DNA of 64,000 nucleotides from Xiamenia xianingshaonis (GCF_017945865.1 NZ_CP072829.1:1984001-2048000), one strand, 5' to 3'. Numbered from the stretch's first letter, positions 34,109-44,390 are shown. The notes: generated by a model from the letters alone, not told the origin. Translations and numbers: made by a program.

Positions 34109-35581
34109 GTGGCTGTCGTGTCGCGGTTTTCCCAGCTGCGCCAAGCGCAAGACGCCAACGGCGCATGGCAGCTCCTCCGCGCCCGCAACGCCGCGCTCAT
34201 CATGGCCGTCCTCGACGCCCACTTCGACGAGCGAAATCGGCGCATTCCCGTGTCCGACCTCGCAAATTCGGTCGATTTCGCCCTTCAAGAGCTTCGCTTC
34301 CGCGCCAACATCGACTACGAGCACACCGGCGCGGACGCCTGCGAACAATGGCGCAAGAAGGGCTATCTTGTCAGGCGGACATCCAAGCAGCGCCGCGAAG
34401 AAACGTATGAGCTTTCCGCAGAAGCGATGACCGCCATCGCATTTGCGAAACAGCTGGTACAGCCTCGGCACACGGCGACGCAGTCTCGATTGTCCCTGAT
34501 CATGGATGCCGTCCATGATCTTGCCGTCGCGAGCAGCAGCGACGTCGAACGACGCAAAAAGTCCCTGCTCGCCGATCGAGCCGCCATTGACGCCGAACTT
34601 GAAAAAATAGAGCAAGGCACCTATGTTGTAATCGACGACTCAAAAGGCCTTGAACGGCTCAGCGACATTTTGGCGCTCATGAACGAAATCCCCGAAGATT
34701 TCGCCCACGTAAAAACCGAATTCGCGCAGCTCAACAAAACCATCTTCGAATCCATCATCAGCTACAGCGACAACTACCGCGACATCCTTGAGGACATCTT
34801 CGCTGGCGTGAACCATATTGCACAATCGCCCGCCGGCCGTTCGTTCTTAGGGTTCTATGATCTGATGCGCGACAACGACCTCACTGAATCGTTTCAAGAC
34901 GACATCGATGACATTCTCGGCACGCCGTTCGCGACCGCACTCGCTTCCGAGGAACGCCGACAGCTTCACAGCATGACCCGGAACCTCCTCGAACAAAGCA
35001 GCGACGTCAACGAAGTCATGCTGTCTTTCGGACACGGTCTGCAGCGTTTCGTGCAAAGCCATCGATACCAAACAGACAGGCAGATAAAGAAAGACATCGA
35101 CCGCGCGCTTGCCGATCTCCATAAGCTTTCTTGCATCGCTTCTCCGCAAAAGACAATCGACGCAAGCCTTCATCTCTCGTCGATTTCTATACAGCCCGTT
35201 GCGCGGTGGCGACTGCGAAATCCCGCGGAAATCGTCGCAGCGCCGCTCGAAGAGATATCCAGCACCCAGGTTGGACGGCTGTCGCTCGAAGAGCTGTACC
35301 AGAAAGCACGCCAATCCGAGATCGACTTCGAAGAGCTGGTTGAAAACGTCAACGACGTTCTTCGCTGCGAACACGAACGCCGCACCGCAAGCGTGAAAGA
35401 CGTGCTCGAAAAGCACCCCGCCACCCAGGGCGCTGCCAGCATCGTCGGACTCCTCAGCCTTGCGTACAAAAACGGCCGTCCCGTCGAAGGGGAAGACGAG
35501 CTGGCATGGGAAACCGAACACGGCACCTGGCGATGCGCGCTTGCTCCCCGATATGAGTTCTACCAGGAGGTTCAGCTGTGA
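34109..35581 (+). CDS. jetA: Wadjet type I component JetA (DUF3375)
   Basis: The 490-residue protein starts at a GTG at 34109 with AAGGAG five bases upstream. It begins MAVVSRFSQLRQAQDANGAW and has the length and character of DUF3375/JetA: an N-terminal winged-helix-like part (IPVSDLANSVDFAL, then GYLVRRTSKQRREETYEL) and long helical regions. JetA is the kleisin-like subunit of the Wadjet SMC complex, which recognises and eliminates small circular plasmids. The order jetA-jetB-jetC-jetD with overlapping ends is exactly that of the type I system, which supports the assignment more than this single sequence does. Confidence 0.88.
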   Translation: MAVVSRFSQLRQAQDANGAWQLLRARNAALIMAVLDAHFDERNRRIPVSDLANSVDFALQELRFRANIDYEHTGADACEQWRKKGYLVRRTSKQRREETYELSAEAMTAIAFAKQLVQPRHTATQSRLSLIMDAVHDLAVASSSDVERRKKSLLADRAAIDAELEKIEQGTYVVIDDSKGLERLSDILALMNEIPEDFAHVKTEFAQLNKTIFESIISYSDNYRDILEDIFAGVNHIAQSPAGRSFLGFYDLMRDNDLTESFQDDIDDILGTPFATALASEERRQLHSMTRNLLEQSSDVNEVMLSFGHGLQRFVQSHRYQTDRQIKKDIDRALADLHKLSCIASPQKTIDASLHLSSISIQPVARWRLRNPAEIVAAPLEEISSTQVGRLSLEELYQKARQSEIDFEELVENVNDVLRCEHERRTASVKDVLEKHPATQGAASIVGLLSLAYKNGRPVEGEDELAWETEHGTWRCALAPRYEFYQEVQL

Positions 35582-36321
35582 CAACCTTGGATGCTTTTTC
35601 AAAATCCCGCGCCGAAGCCGTCCCAAGCGCACCTGACGCCTTGCACGACGACAGCCTTTGGCCCGGCGATGTCGGAACGCTCACGTTGACCGGACGTCGC
35701 ACGCTTCTACAGCTCGTGCACGGGCCGTTCCTCGACGCACAGCGCCACGGCGACCTTTGGAAAGAGCTCTTGCGCAACCAGCAGGCAATCGCCACACGCT
35801 GCAACGATCTGCTGCTCGATCTGGTCGTTGACGTCGACCGCGGAATCGCTTTCGTCCGCAATGCAACGTCCCCCGCAGCCGAACTGCCGAAAGCCACGCG
35901 CTCGATCACCCTTACGCTGCTCGACACGCTGCTCGTTTTGACCTTGCGCCGCGAACTGCTTATGTCAGCCGAAGACCGCGTCGTTGTCGACAAGGACGAA
36001 ATCCTCTCCTCGCTCGGCCAGTATCAGCCGCTCGACCGCATCGACGAGGCGGCGTTCAGCAAGCGCCTCGATCGGGCCTGGGGAAAGATGCGCGACAGCA
36101 ACATCGTGCTTCCCCTCCCCGACACGCCCAACCGATTCGAAATTTCTCCTGTGCTCTCCATCGTTTTCGGCGCCGAAGAGGCGCGAGCAGTCGCCGCGTC
36201 AATTGACGAGCTGCTGGAAAGCACCCTTGAACAGAGTGCCGCACCTGAAACAGATGACGCCTCTGTCAACCGGCAGAGGGAATTGTTGATCAATGAACTC
36301 AAGAAAAGGAATCAGCCGTGA
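35578..36321 (+). CDS. jetB: Wadjet type I component JetB (DUF4194)
   Basis: The 247-residue protein starts at a GTG overlapping the jetA stop (GTGA) behind AGGAGG. It is a DUF4194-type protein with HGPFLDAQRHGDLWKELLRN near residue 45 and a winged-helix pattern (EILSSLGQYQPL then FSKRLDRAWGKMRDSNIV). JetB is the KITE-type (MukE-like) subunit binding JetA and JetC. It also overlaps jetC at its end. Confidence 0.88.
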   Translation: MTTLDAFSKSRAEAVPSAPDALHDDSLWPGDVGTLTLTGRRTLLQLVHGPFLDAQRHGDLWKELLRNQQAIATRCNDLLLDLVVDVDRGIAFVRNATSPAAELPKATRSITLTLLDTLLVLTLRRELLMSAEDRVVVDKDEILSSLGQYQPLDRIDEAAFSKRLDRAWGKMRDSNIVLPLPDTPNRFEISPVLSIVFGAEEARAVAASIDELLESTLEQSAAPETDDASVNRQRELLINELKKRNQP

Positions 36322-39300
36322 GCGCGTCTCGAGGGCACATCGGGCAATGGCGATTGGCGCACATGGAAGTCGTCAACTGGGGAACCTTCTGCGGACACCA
36401 CGCCGTTGAAGTCAGCCCGCAGGGGCTTCTCATCACCGGCGAATCCGGATCGGGCAAGTCGACACTGCTCGACGCAATAGCCACAGCCCTCACGCCGCCA
36501 GGAAAACGCCAGTTCAATGCAGCAGCGAAAACGAATGGATCCCTCAGAGACGATCGTTCACTCGTCAGTTACCTGCGCGGAGCCTACGCCCATGCCACCA
36601 CCGCCTCCGGAGAGATCGCCAGTCGGTTCCTGCGCGACCGCGCAGCTATCTGGAGCGGCATCCTGCTGCGCTACGACTGCGGCATCGTCGACGGCCTTCC
36701 CATCCATCGACCTGTCAACCTCGTTGTGCTTTTCCATCTCAAAGCCGGATCGGTCAACCAGGCCGACGTTTCGTCGCTCTACGTTGTCGCACGCGGCACC
36801 TGCACGCTTCTCGACCTCAAACCCTTCATCGAACGCGGAGCCGATCTCGCAGCGCTCAACCGCTATCTTGGCACGTCGGGAAAAGGCCACCGATCGTTTG
36901 CGCCCTATGCCGCGCTTTTTTGTCGCTTCATGGGAATTCGCAGCACCCAAACGCTCGAACTGCTCCACAAGACCCAAGCTGCCAAGAATTTCGGCTCGCT
37001 TGATGAGCTCTTCCGCAGGTTCATGCTCGAGAAGCCGCCGACCTACGAACTGTCAGACGCCGCCGTGGATCAATTCACGTCCCTGTCCGACGCATACGCC
37101 GGAGTGGTTGAGCAGCGCAAACAAATGCTGGCGCTCGAGCCGCTCGAAGGCCTTGCCGAAAAACTCTCCACAGCTCAAAACAACCTGCAAAAAAGCGAAC
37201 ACCTGCGCGAGCAGCTCGGCCCGCTCACCTTGTCGCTTGAAAAGCTCTCTGTCGAAGCGGCGATAACCGCGCTCCATCACCAGGCAGAAACCGCCGCCAT
37301 TCAACAAACCGAAGCCGAGGCCGAAGTCCGCAATGCCGAAGTGGAACGCGAGCGAGCCGTTGCGCTCTACGACAAAAACGATGGCCTGGCATTGGCCATG
37401 GCTGAAAAAGACGCCACCATGGCGCGACTCAAGTGCGCCGACATCACGCAGCGTCGCAAGCATCTCCTGCACGACCTGCGCTGTCTCGAAATCGCGTCGC
37501 TCCCCGCCTCCCAAGCGCAATTCATAGATCTGCAACGCCGCTTGGAGAAAGAAGCCCTCGAAGCCAAAAAGGCAAGCGAAACCGCCTCACTCGAAAACAC
37601 GCGCATCGCCGCCCGCATCGAAGGCTGCAAAACCAAGACGCAGGCCATCGAAGAGGAATTGCGCCATCTCAGGGAAAACCCGACGAACATTCCTGAGAAG
37701 CTGCATCGCATTCGCCACCAGCTTGCCGATGAGCTGGGCCTTTCCGATCATGACGTGCCTTTCTTCGGCGAACTCGTTTCTGTGCGCCCACAAGACGAAG
37801 CCTGGCAAGGAGCGCTTGAGCGACTGATCGGACGCCAAGCGCTGGTGCTGCTCGCGCCAAAGAAGGCCGGCCCCAGCGTGTCTGCCTGGGTCAACGGGCA
37901 CAACCTGGGCACGCGCTTCGAATACGAACTCGTCCCCGAAGCCATTGAGGTTCCCAGCGTCAAGCTGTCCGAGCATTCGAGCGTCCGAAAACTCGTCGTA
38001 AACAACGCGCCGGCGCATCCCGAATTCGCCTTGTGGGCCAATCGTGAAATCCGCCGCCGCTTCAACTACGAATGCGTTCCTTGCGTCGAAGACCTGGCGA
38101 AACATCAATACGCTCTCACTCAGGAAGGGCTGATCAAGCGCGCAGAACGCCACGTGAAAGACGACCGCTATCGCATAAACGATCGAACACGATGGCTTCT
38201 CGGCACGTCGAACGCGCAAAAGATCGACGTGCTTGCCGGCAACCTGCAAACATGTCGCGAAGAACTTGAGCAGGCGCAGACGTCTTACCGCCAGGCCCAG
38301 AAGCAGCTTCGAACGTCTTTTGATCTTCAGCGAACCTGTGAAGTCTTGCGGGAGGCTGCATGGGAAAACTACGACATAAACGCTGCAACCGAAGAACTTG
38401 AAGCCGCCAACCGCTTCCTGGAAACGCTGACGAAGGGCAATGCGAAACTGGCCGAAGCGGCCCGCTTGCGCGATGCCGCGATAGAACGAGAGCGGACCGC
38501 CCGAAAAGCCTATGCCGACGCCCAAAGCGCGCTGAGCGACATCGCAGCGAAAACAAGCAAGCTGGAAGATACCCTCGCTTCCATTGCCGAGAAAATGCCT
38601 CCTGACTGGCACATAGACGACGCCGATCGCACGGAGCTCACAAACCTCCTGAAGAAGGCCAACAGCGCATGCCTTGCCGACTCGGCGGCTCTTTGGCAGG
38701 CTTCCTCCGACGTCCATAACGTCATCACCAGGCGCAAGGACGACGAAGCGGCCATCGTTCAACGCACTTTGCACGCCATCGAGGCCATCCTCATGTCGTT
38801 CAAGCGCGATTGGCCCGCCCAAGCTGCCCATTTTGACGCCAGCATCAAAGACCTCGATGGATACCTCGCCATCCTGCGGCGTATCCGTGCCGTCGGCCTG
38901 CCCGATTACGAAAACCGCTTCCTGCAGATCCTTTCGGAATTCAGCCGCGACCGCATAACGGCGCTCAACACCGCTATCCGCGGCGCCTTCGCAGAGATTC
39001 GCGAGAAGCTTGAACCCGTCAACCGCTCCCTCGCGCTGTCCGATTACGCACCCGGCATTCACCTGCATATCGAGCTGCAGAAAAACCTTCCCGTTGAAGC
39101 ACGAGACTTTCTTTCCAGCTTGCGCACCATCGTCGAAGGCAGCTGGAACATTGACGACGTCAACGAAGCAGAACAGCGGTTTCTTTCCTTGTCGCAGATC
39201 ATCAATAGGTTGGGGTCGGAAGATCCCGCCGACAAGCGATGGAAAGACCGCTGCCTTGACACGCGCCTGCATGTGGCGTTCGTCGCGAAAGAGCTCGACG

Positions 39301-39713
39301 CGACAGGAGCCGTTTGCAACGTCCACGCAAGCGATGCGGGCCTCTCCGGCGGTGAAAAGCAGAAGCTCGTCATCTTTTGCCTCGCCGCAGCGCTTCGCTA
39401 TCAGCTGTCCGACGAATCAGAAGAAGAGCCCTCGTACGGCACCGTCGTGCTTGACGAAGCGTTCGATAAGGCAGACTATCATTTTACAAAAATGGCCATG
39501 AGCATCTTTGAGACGTTCGGCTTCCACATGATTCTTGCAACGCCCGAAAAATGGCTCAAGACGCTCGAGCATTACGTGGGTGCCTTCGCTCTCGTCCGCA
39601 AAGACGACGGAAGGCGATCGAACGTCGACTATCTGGAATTCAAAGACGCGCCCAAACCGCTCGCGAAATCAGAGCAGAGCGCAACAACGCGCACCGGCGA
39701 AAACAGCCGATAG
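36318..39713 (+). CDS. jetC: Wadjet SMC-like ATPase JetC
   Basis: The 1131-residue protein starts at a GTG overlapping the jetB stop. It has Walker A GESGSGKSTLLDAI near residues 41-54, long coiled-coil arms (about 260-470 and 640-760), a hinge-like middle around 480-600, the ABC signature LSGGEKQKLVIFCL near 1008 and Walker B GTVVLDEAFDKADY near 1040. This is the MukB/SMC-like motor of Wadjet that extrudes DNA loops. Length and motifs appear intact, so the system is probably functional. Confidence 0.93.
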   Translation: MSASRGHIGQWRLAHMEVVNWGTFCGHHAVEVSPQGLLITGESGSGKSTLLDAIATALTPPGKRQFNAAAKTNGSLRDDRSLVSYLRGAYAHATTASGEIASRFLRDRAAIWSGILLRYDCGIVDGLPIHRPVNLVVLFHLKAGSVNQADVSSLYVVARGTCTLLDLKPFIERGADLAALNRYLGTSGKGHRSFAPYAALFCRFMGIRSTQTLELLHKTQAAKNFGSLDELFRRFMLEKPPTYELSDAAVDQFTSLSDAYAGVVEQRKQMLALEPLEGLAEKLSTAQNNLQKSEHLREQLGPLTLSLEKLSVEAAITALHHQAETAAIQQTEAEAEVRNAEVERERAVALYDKNDGLALAMAEKDATMARLKCADITQRRKHLLHDLRCLEIASLPASQAQFIDLQRRLEKEALEAKKASETASLENTRIAARIEGCKTKTQAIEEELRHLRENPTNIPEKLHRIRHQLADELGLSDHDVPFFGELVSVRPQDEAWQGALERLIGRQALVLLAPKKAGPSVSAWVNGHNLGTRFEYELVPEAIEVPSVKLSEHSSVRKLVVNNAPAHPEFALWANREIRRRFNYECVPCVEDLAKHQYALTQEGLIKRAERHVKDDRYRINDRTRWLLGTSNAQKIDVLAGNLQTCREELEQAQTSYRQAQKQLRTSFDLQRTCEVLREAAWENYDINAATEELEAANRFLETLTKGNAKLAEAARLRDAAIERERTARKAYADAQSALSDIAAKTSKLEDTLASIAEKMPPDWHIDDADRTELTNLLKKANSACLADSAALWQASSDVHNVITRRKDDEAAIVQRTLHAIEAILMSFKRDWPAQAAHFDASIKDLDGYLAILRRIRAVGLPDYENRFLQILSEFSRDRITALNTAIRGAFAEIREKLEPVNRSLALSDYAPGIHLHIELQKNLPVEARDFLSSLRTIVEGSWNIDDVNEAEQRFLSLSQIINRLGSEDPADKRWKDRCLDTRLHVAFVAKELDATGAVCNVHASDAGLSGGEKQKLVIFCLAAALRYQLSDESEEEPSYGTVVLDEAFDKADYHFTKMAMSIFETFGFHMILATPEKWLKTLEHYVGAFALVRKDDGRRSNVDYLEFKDAPKPLAKSEQSATTRTGENSR

Positions 39714-39727
39714 AAGGGGCCCACGCG

Positions 39728-40930
39728 ATGCTCAGCGTTGAAGAAGCCCGCGCCAAGGCGCGGCGATGCTACGAAAAACGGTATCCCGCCTGGGCGGTTC
39801 GCATGATCGCCGAAGCCTTGCAGCAGGCCGACGACGTCGCGTGCGCATCCGATAGGTGGGAGATCGGCCTGAAGCCGCCGACTGAAAAAGAAGTGCTGCA
39901 AGACCATCTGCAGGCCCACGCGTGGGCCAATTCATGGCGCCGTGCAGCCGAAACGTTTTCAGTCAGATTCACGGAACGATCCTGGCCAAGCGTGGGCACG
40001 CAGCACGTCCCGCTCAAGCTGACGCTGACAGGTGCTGGCGAAATCGCCTCCTTCGCCGAATGCGCCCGACACTGGGAAACCTGTTTGCAGCGCACGAAAG
40101 CATTCATCACGAAGCTCGTCGCACCCCGCGATCACGCAGCCCATGCGCTTTCGCCCGCCGATTTCGCCCGTTTCGAGCGGCACGTTTCCACACTCGTCTC
40201 GCTGCCCGAAGACGACTGGCAGCGTCTGTGCGACGTTCTGCGCTGGCTGCAGAACCACCCCGCCGTCGCGCTTTTCGCGCGCGAGCTGCCCGTGCGGGGC
40301 GTCGACAGCAAGTGGGTCGAACACCACAATCGCCTCGTCTGGGACCTCGGAGAAGCCCTTACCGGCCAGCCGGTGCACATCCGCCTAAAAGCTCCGACGC
40401 AGTTTCGCGTTCGGCTTCTCGACGAGCGCCGCAGCGCATGCGGCCTGCGAGACTTCGCAGCGTCAGCCGACGAGCTGGCCCATCTCTCCGATCCGCCACA
40501 CACCGTCATCATCTGCGAAAACCTCGTAAGCCTTCTCACGCTGCCGCCTTTCAGCGAAGCACTCGGCATGCACGGGGCCGGCTATGCCGTGGGCGATGTA
40601 GCCTCGATCCCTTGGCTTCAGCAGGCACGCGTTTTATATTGGGGCGATCTCGACTCGCATGGATTCGCCATCCTCAACCGTCTGCGCAGTCACCTGCCTC
40701 ATGCAGAATCGGTGCTGATGGACCCCGCGACGCTGCGCGCGCACCTCGATCTGTGCGTGTCCGACCCCACGCCGACCACAGCCCAATTCGATCACCTGAC
40801 CGCTTTGGAACGCGAAGCCCTCTCCGCGCTGCTGTCCCACGATCAGCCCTTGCGGCTCGAGCAAGAGCGGATTCCGTACTCATTCTGCTGCGAAGCGCTC
40901 CAAAAGGCGATGGGCGCTTGCCGTGCCTGA
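39728..40930 (+). CDS. jetD: Wadjet nuclease component JetD (DUF3322/DUF2220)
   Basis: The 400-residue protein begins MLSVEEARAKARRCYEKRYP, the DUF3322 part. The C-terminal DUF2220 part is a Toprim-like fold with VIICENLVSLLTLP near residue 257 and VLYWGDLDSHGFAILNRLR near 300, where Asp-x-Asp is the metal-binding pair. JetD cleaves the plasmid after the SMC complex stalls. The ATG at 39728 follows GAAGGGG. It closes the jetABCD operon. Confidence 0.92.
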   Translation: MLSVEEARAKARRCYEKRYPAWAVRMIAEALQQADDVACASDRWEIGLKPPTEKEVLQDHLQAHAWANSWRRAAETFSVRFTERSWPSVGTQHVPLKLTLTGAGEIASFAECARHWETCLQRTKAFITKLVAPRDHAAHALSPADFARFERHVSTLVSLPEDDWQRLCDVLRWLQNHPAVALFARELPVRGVDSKWVEHHNRLVWDLGEALTGQPVHIRLKAPTQFRVRLLDERRSACGLRDFAASADELAHLSDPPHTVIICENLVSLLTLPPFSEALGMHGAGYAVGDVASIPWLQQARVLYWGDLDSHGFAILNRLRSHLPHAESVLMDPATLRAHLDLCVSDPTPTTAQFDHLTALEREALSALLSHDQPLRLEQERIPYSFCCEALQKAMGACRA

Positions 40931-41035
40931 ATTCGGCGCCGACAAAGAAAGCCGCGCTTCTTAAAGACTCCTTAATCTTTCCCGGCCTACCATACGGGCA
41001 TGCAACCGATTTCCGCCTCATGCGAAGGAGCTTTC

Positions 41036-41818
41036 ATGACCGCACCGCTTTTGTCCGTCCGCCGCCTCGCAAAAAGCTACGCCACCGACGGCGTGCAGAC
41101 CCACGTGCTGGCCGACATCGATCTCGACCTGTTCGCCGGCGATTTCGTCGCCGTCATGGGACCGTCGGGCTCGGGCAAGTCCACGCTTTTGTACTGCATG
41201 TCCGGCATGGACGCGCCCACGTCCGGTGAAGTGCGCTTTCGCAACCGCGACCTGGCAAAACTCCCCGAACGCGACATCGCCGAGGTGCGCGCGCAGCACT
41301 TCGGCTTCGTGTTCCAGCAGGCCAACCTGGTGAGCAACCTCACGCTGTTCGAGAACATCGCCGTGCCCGGCTACCTGAAAAACGGGCGCTCGCCAGCGCA
41401 AACACAGAAGGTTGCCCGAGGTCTCGTCGAACGCATGGGACTTGCCGCAGACGCGCACCACCTGCCGTCCCAGGCTTCGGGCGGCCAGCAGCAGCGCTGC
41501 GCCGTGGCCCGCAGCGTCGTGAACGAACCCGACATCCTGTTCGCCGACGAGCCGACCGGCGCCCTCAACCGGGCCAACACGCTGGAAGTGCTCGACCTCA
41601 TCGGCGGCTTCCACGCCAAAGGCCAGACGGTGTGCATGGTCACCCACGACGTGCGCTGCGCCGTGCGAGCCACCCGCGTGCTGTACCTGGAAGACGGCGC
41701 CATCAAAGGCGAGCTGGCCCTGCCGCCGTGGTCCGAAGCCGTCAACGCGACCGGCAATGCGTCCCCGAAAGCGCGAGAAGCCCAGGTGAACGCCTGGCTC
41801 AGCTCGCTTGCGTGGTAG
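41036..41818 (+). CDS. ABC transporter ATP-binding protein (MacB/LolD/BceA type)
   Basis: The 260-residue protein has Walker A GPSGSGKSTLL near residue 42, a Q-loop FVFQQANL near 89, the signature ASGGQQQRCAVARS near 147 and Walker B DILFADEPTGALN near 165. This subfamily pairs with FtsX-type permeases for extrusion of peptides, lipoproteins or antibiotics. The ATG at 41036 has GAAGGAG upstream. The upstream region has CTTAAAGACTCCTTAATC, whose repeated CTTAA halves could bind the OmpR-type regulator encoded at 31990. Confidence 0.94.
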   Translation: MTAPLLSVRRLAKSYATDGVQTHVLADIDLDLFAGDFVAVMGPSGSGKSTLLYCMSGMDAPTSGEVRFRNRDLAKLPERDIAEVRAQHFGFVFQQANLVSNLTLFENIAVPGYLKNGRSPAQTQKVARGLVERMGLAADAHHLPSQASGGQQQRCAVARSVVNEPDILFADEPTGALNRANTLEVLDLIGGFHAKGQTVCMVTHDVRCAVRATRVLYLEDGAIKGELALPPWSEAVNATGNASPKAREAQVNAWLSSLAW

Positions 41819-41827
41819 GAGGCCGTC

Positions 41828-44266
41828 ATGGGAATCATCACAACCCTCAGCCGCGCCAGCCTGAAATCGCGCAAGCGGGCCTTTGTCGGACTGGGCCTTT
41901 TGCTGGCACTCGCCGCCTTCGTCGTTACCCTGTGCCTCAACCTGTCGCTCGCGTTGAGCCAGCGCATCGACGACGCCATAATCGAAGCGGAAGCCGGCGA
42001 CGTATACGGCTACGACCTGCGCCAGAACCTGGACGACGACACCGTCGCCGCCATCGAGGCCCTGCCCGAAGTTGCGAAAGCCCGCGCAAACGACCTCGTT
42101 TCCATTCCGACCGATTTCCCCAGCTCAAACGAGGAAAAGAAAACGAGCCAAGTCCTCTACGGAGCGTGGGAGTCCGGCTTGCGCTACAACGTCGTCAGCG
42201 CCGACGGAGCAACGTTCGACGCCGAATCTGCCGGACCGGCAGACGATGAGACGTACGTCACGCTCGGAGCCCGCGTGCAGCCCGGAACGCAGGTCGGCGA
42301 CACGCTGAAGCTGCAGATCGGCGATCAGACGCGCACGCTCACGGTGGCCGGGTTCGTGGAAGATCCCCAGCTGGGAACCCCGTTCATGGACGTCGATCGC
42401 TATGTCGTCTCAAAAAGCACGTTTGCAGAACTCGATGAGGCGATCGCTGAAGAGGCCGCTGCATCAGCAGGTTCCGCCGACGCCGCACAGCCCATCGAAA
42501 GCGTCTATGCGGAACATTCCACCTATCCGGTCCGCGAGCTGCAAATCGATGCCGCCACCGATCTTGACGGCGCTCCCATTTCCGCCGCTCAAGTGACCGA
42601 AGCCATGGTCGATTCCGTGCCCTGGGCTTCAAAATCGCCCGCCATGCTTTCAGCCGACACGCTCAAAGGCCACGCCATGATGGTGACCGTCATCGGATCG
42701 GCCGTGCTCGGCGCCTTCGCGTCCCTGCTGTATCTGATTGCGCTCGTCATCTGCGTGCATACCGTGTCCGCCATCATGCAGGAAGACTACCGCAACATGG
42801 GCATCCTGCGGGCGGTCGGCGTGCGCACCCGCACCCTCACCGCCGCGCTGCTCCTGCAATTCTGCGGCGTCAGCCTGATCGCGCTTCTCGTCGGCGCTGC
42901 GGCGGCCACGCTCGCCTTGCCGCCTTTGCTGCCGCCGTTCGCCTCCATCGCCGGCGTTTTGGCTCAACCGACGTTCGATCCGCTCGTCTTCGTCGTGCTC
43001 GTCGCGCTGCTTGCAATCATCGCGGTCGTTGTGACGGTCAAGGCGCGCAGAATCAACTCGATCAGCGTGCTTGTCGCCCTGCGCTCCGGCTCGCCCGACG
43101 TCGCGTTCCGCAGCCGCGCAATAAGTACCATTTCTGGGACAGCACTCAACGCCCACCTGACGCTGCGGGCCATCGCGTCGCAACCGAAACGCTACCTGAG
43201 TCTGCTTGTCTGCTCGCTCGTCATCAGCGCATTTCTGGTGATCACCACCGGACTGAGCATGGAGCTCACCAGCCCAAACGCCTCCCGCGACGTTTTCGGC
43301 ATCTGGAAAAGCGACGTTTCAGCGCTCATCGTGGACGACTCGCTGAGCGAAGAGGACCTGCGCGCCGTCATTGACGACGTCAGCCCCGTGGAAAGCAGCT
43401 GGCAAGAAACCTTTGTCACGATCAACGTCGACGGCGAAAGCAGGGCGTTCCTCGGCGTGAGCGACTTCTCTTTCATCGAGAGCTTGGTCGAAGGCGCGGT
43501 CCCTCGCCATGACAACGAAATCGTCCTCGGCGAGCATCTTGCCCAAGCCGAAGGGCTTGCCATTGGCGATGAATTCATCGTCGAAGGCAAGGACGGCGAA
43601 AAACGCACGTTTCTGGTCGTCGGCACGTTGTCGAGCATGTTCAACGCAGGCTTCGGGAATCTGCTGACGAGGGACGCCGTCTATGACATCGCAGACGTCG
43701 ACCCGCAGGAGGCCTCGACGGCCTGGCAGTTCGCGCTTGAGGACCACTCCCTGGCCGAACAGGCAAAACATGCCCTGGAAGACGAATTCGGCAGCAAGGT
43801 GGACACCGACCAGACCTACCTGTTCGCCGACACGGAAGGCGTCATCACACTCATCGTGTCGCTGTTCGTGGGGATTGGCGCCATTATGGGCGTCATCGCG
43901 CTGATCATCGCCTTTTTGTCGGTGGCGCTCATGAGCACGCGCCTGTTCACAGCCGAGCGGCGCGACCTGGGCATTTATCGGGCGGTCGGATTCACGGCAC
44001 GCCAGCTGCGCATCCAGTTCGGCTTGCGCTTCCTGTTCGTGTCGGCCGCGGGATGCGTGCTGGGGACCGCCCTGGCCGTCGGGGCGGGACCTGCGCTCGT
44101 CGGCGCGCTGTTCGGCATGTTCGGACGATCGAGCATTGATCTGGCCTTCAATCCCCTGGTCATCGGCACGTTGCTGGCAGGCCTGGCGCTCGTCTTCTTT
44201 GCGTCGGCCTACGCCGCCTCACGCGTCATCCGCACCATCGACGTCCGCGAACTCGTGACGGAATAA
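41828..44266 (+). CDS. FtsX-family ABC permease
   Basis: The 812-residue protein has two FtsX units. Helix 1 (about 18-40) is followed by a large extracytoplasmic domain, then three helices (about 275-410), another helix near 455, a second extracytoplasmic domain and three C-terminal helices (about 675-805). It starts 9 bases after the ATPase gene with a GGAGG site. It is the membrane partner of the preceding ATPase. The arrangement resembles Bce/Vex-type detoxification pumps controlled by an adjacent two-component system. Confidence 0.92.
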   Translation: MGIITTLSRASLKSRKRAFVGLGLLLALAAFVVTLCLNLSLALSQRIDDAIIEAEAGDVYGYDLRQNLDDDTVAAIEALPEVAKARANDLVSIPTDFPSSNEEKKTSQVLYGAWESGLRYNVVSADGATFDAESAGPADDETYVTLGARVQPGTQVGDTLKLQIGDQTRTLTVAGFVEDPQLGTPFMDVDRYVVSKSTFAELDEAIAEEAAASAGSADAAQPIESVYAEHSTYPVRELQIDAATDLDGAPISAAQVTEAMVDSVPWASKSPAMLSADTLKGHAMMVTVIGSAVLGAFASLLYLIALVICVHTVSAIMQEDYRNMGILRAVGVRTRTLTAALLLQFCGVSLIALLVGAAAATLALPPLLPPFASIAGVLAQPTFDPLVFVVLVALLAIIAVVVTVKARRINSISVLVALRSGSPDVAFRSRAISTISGTALNAHLTLRAIASQPKRYLSLLVCSLVISAFLVITTGLSMELTSPNASRDVFGIWKSDVSALIVDDSLSEEDLRAVIDDVSPVESSWQETFVTINVDGESRAFLGVSDFSFIESLVEGAVPRHDNEIVLGEHLAQAEGLAIGDEFIVEGKDGEKRTFLVVGTLSSMFNAGFGNLLTRDAVYDIADVDPQEASTAWQFALEDHSLAEQAKHALEDEFGSKVDTDQTYLFADTEGVITLIVSLFVGIGAIMGVIALIIAFLSVALMSTRLFTAERRDLGIYRAVGFTARQLRIQFGLRFLFVSAAGCVLGTALAVGAGPALVGALFGMFGRSSIDLAFNPLVIGTLLAGLALVFFASAYAASRVIRTIDVRELVTE

Positions 44267-44317
44267 GGTTTGTTCGGCCGGGCGGCACGGCCGCGTCCCG
44301 CCCGGTCGAACAAACCC
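44267..44317 (+). terminator. Terminator of the ABC/FtsX operon
   Basis: GGTTTGTTCG-G-CCGGGCGG pairs with CCGCCCGG-T-CGAACAAACC in one long hairpin starting directly after the permease stop. It is followed by AAAAATTTT. Confidence 0.8.
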
Positions 44318-44341
44318 GTAAAAATTTTCCCAATTAAGGGG

Positions 44342-44370
44342 TTGACGCAGCACCAGGTTTCCGGCATACT
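44342..44370 (+). promoter_or_regulatory. Promoter of tRNA-Arg
   Basis: TTGACG at 44342-44347 and CATACT at 44365-44370 are separated by 17 bases. The mature tRNA starts 21 bases later. Confidence 0.65.
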
Positions 44371-44390
44371 ATTCTTCGCTGCTTGAACGT

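Noticed and set aside
37587-39326. A 579-codon minus-strand frame
   Set aside because: It is the antisense shadow of jetC, whose Walker and signature motifs fix the coding strand.
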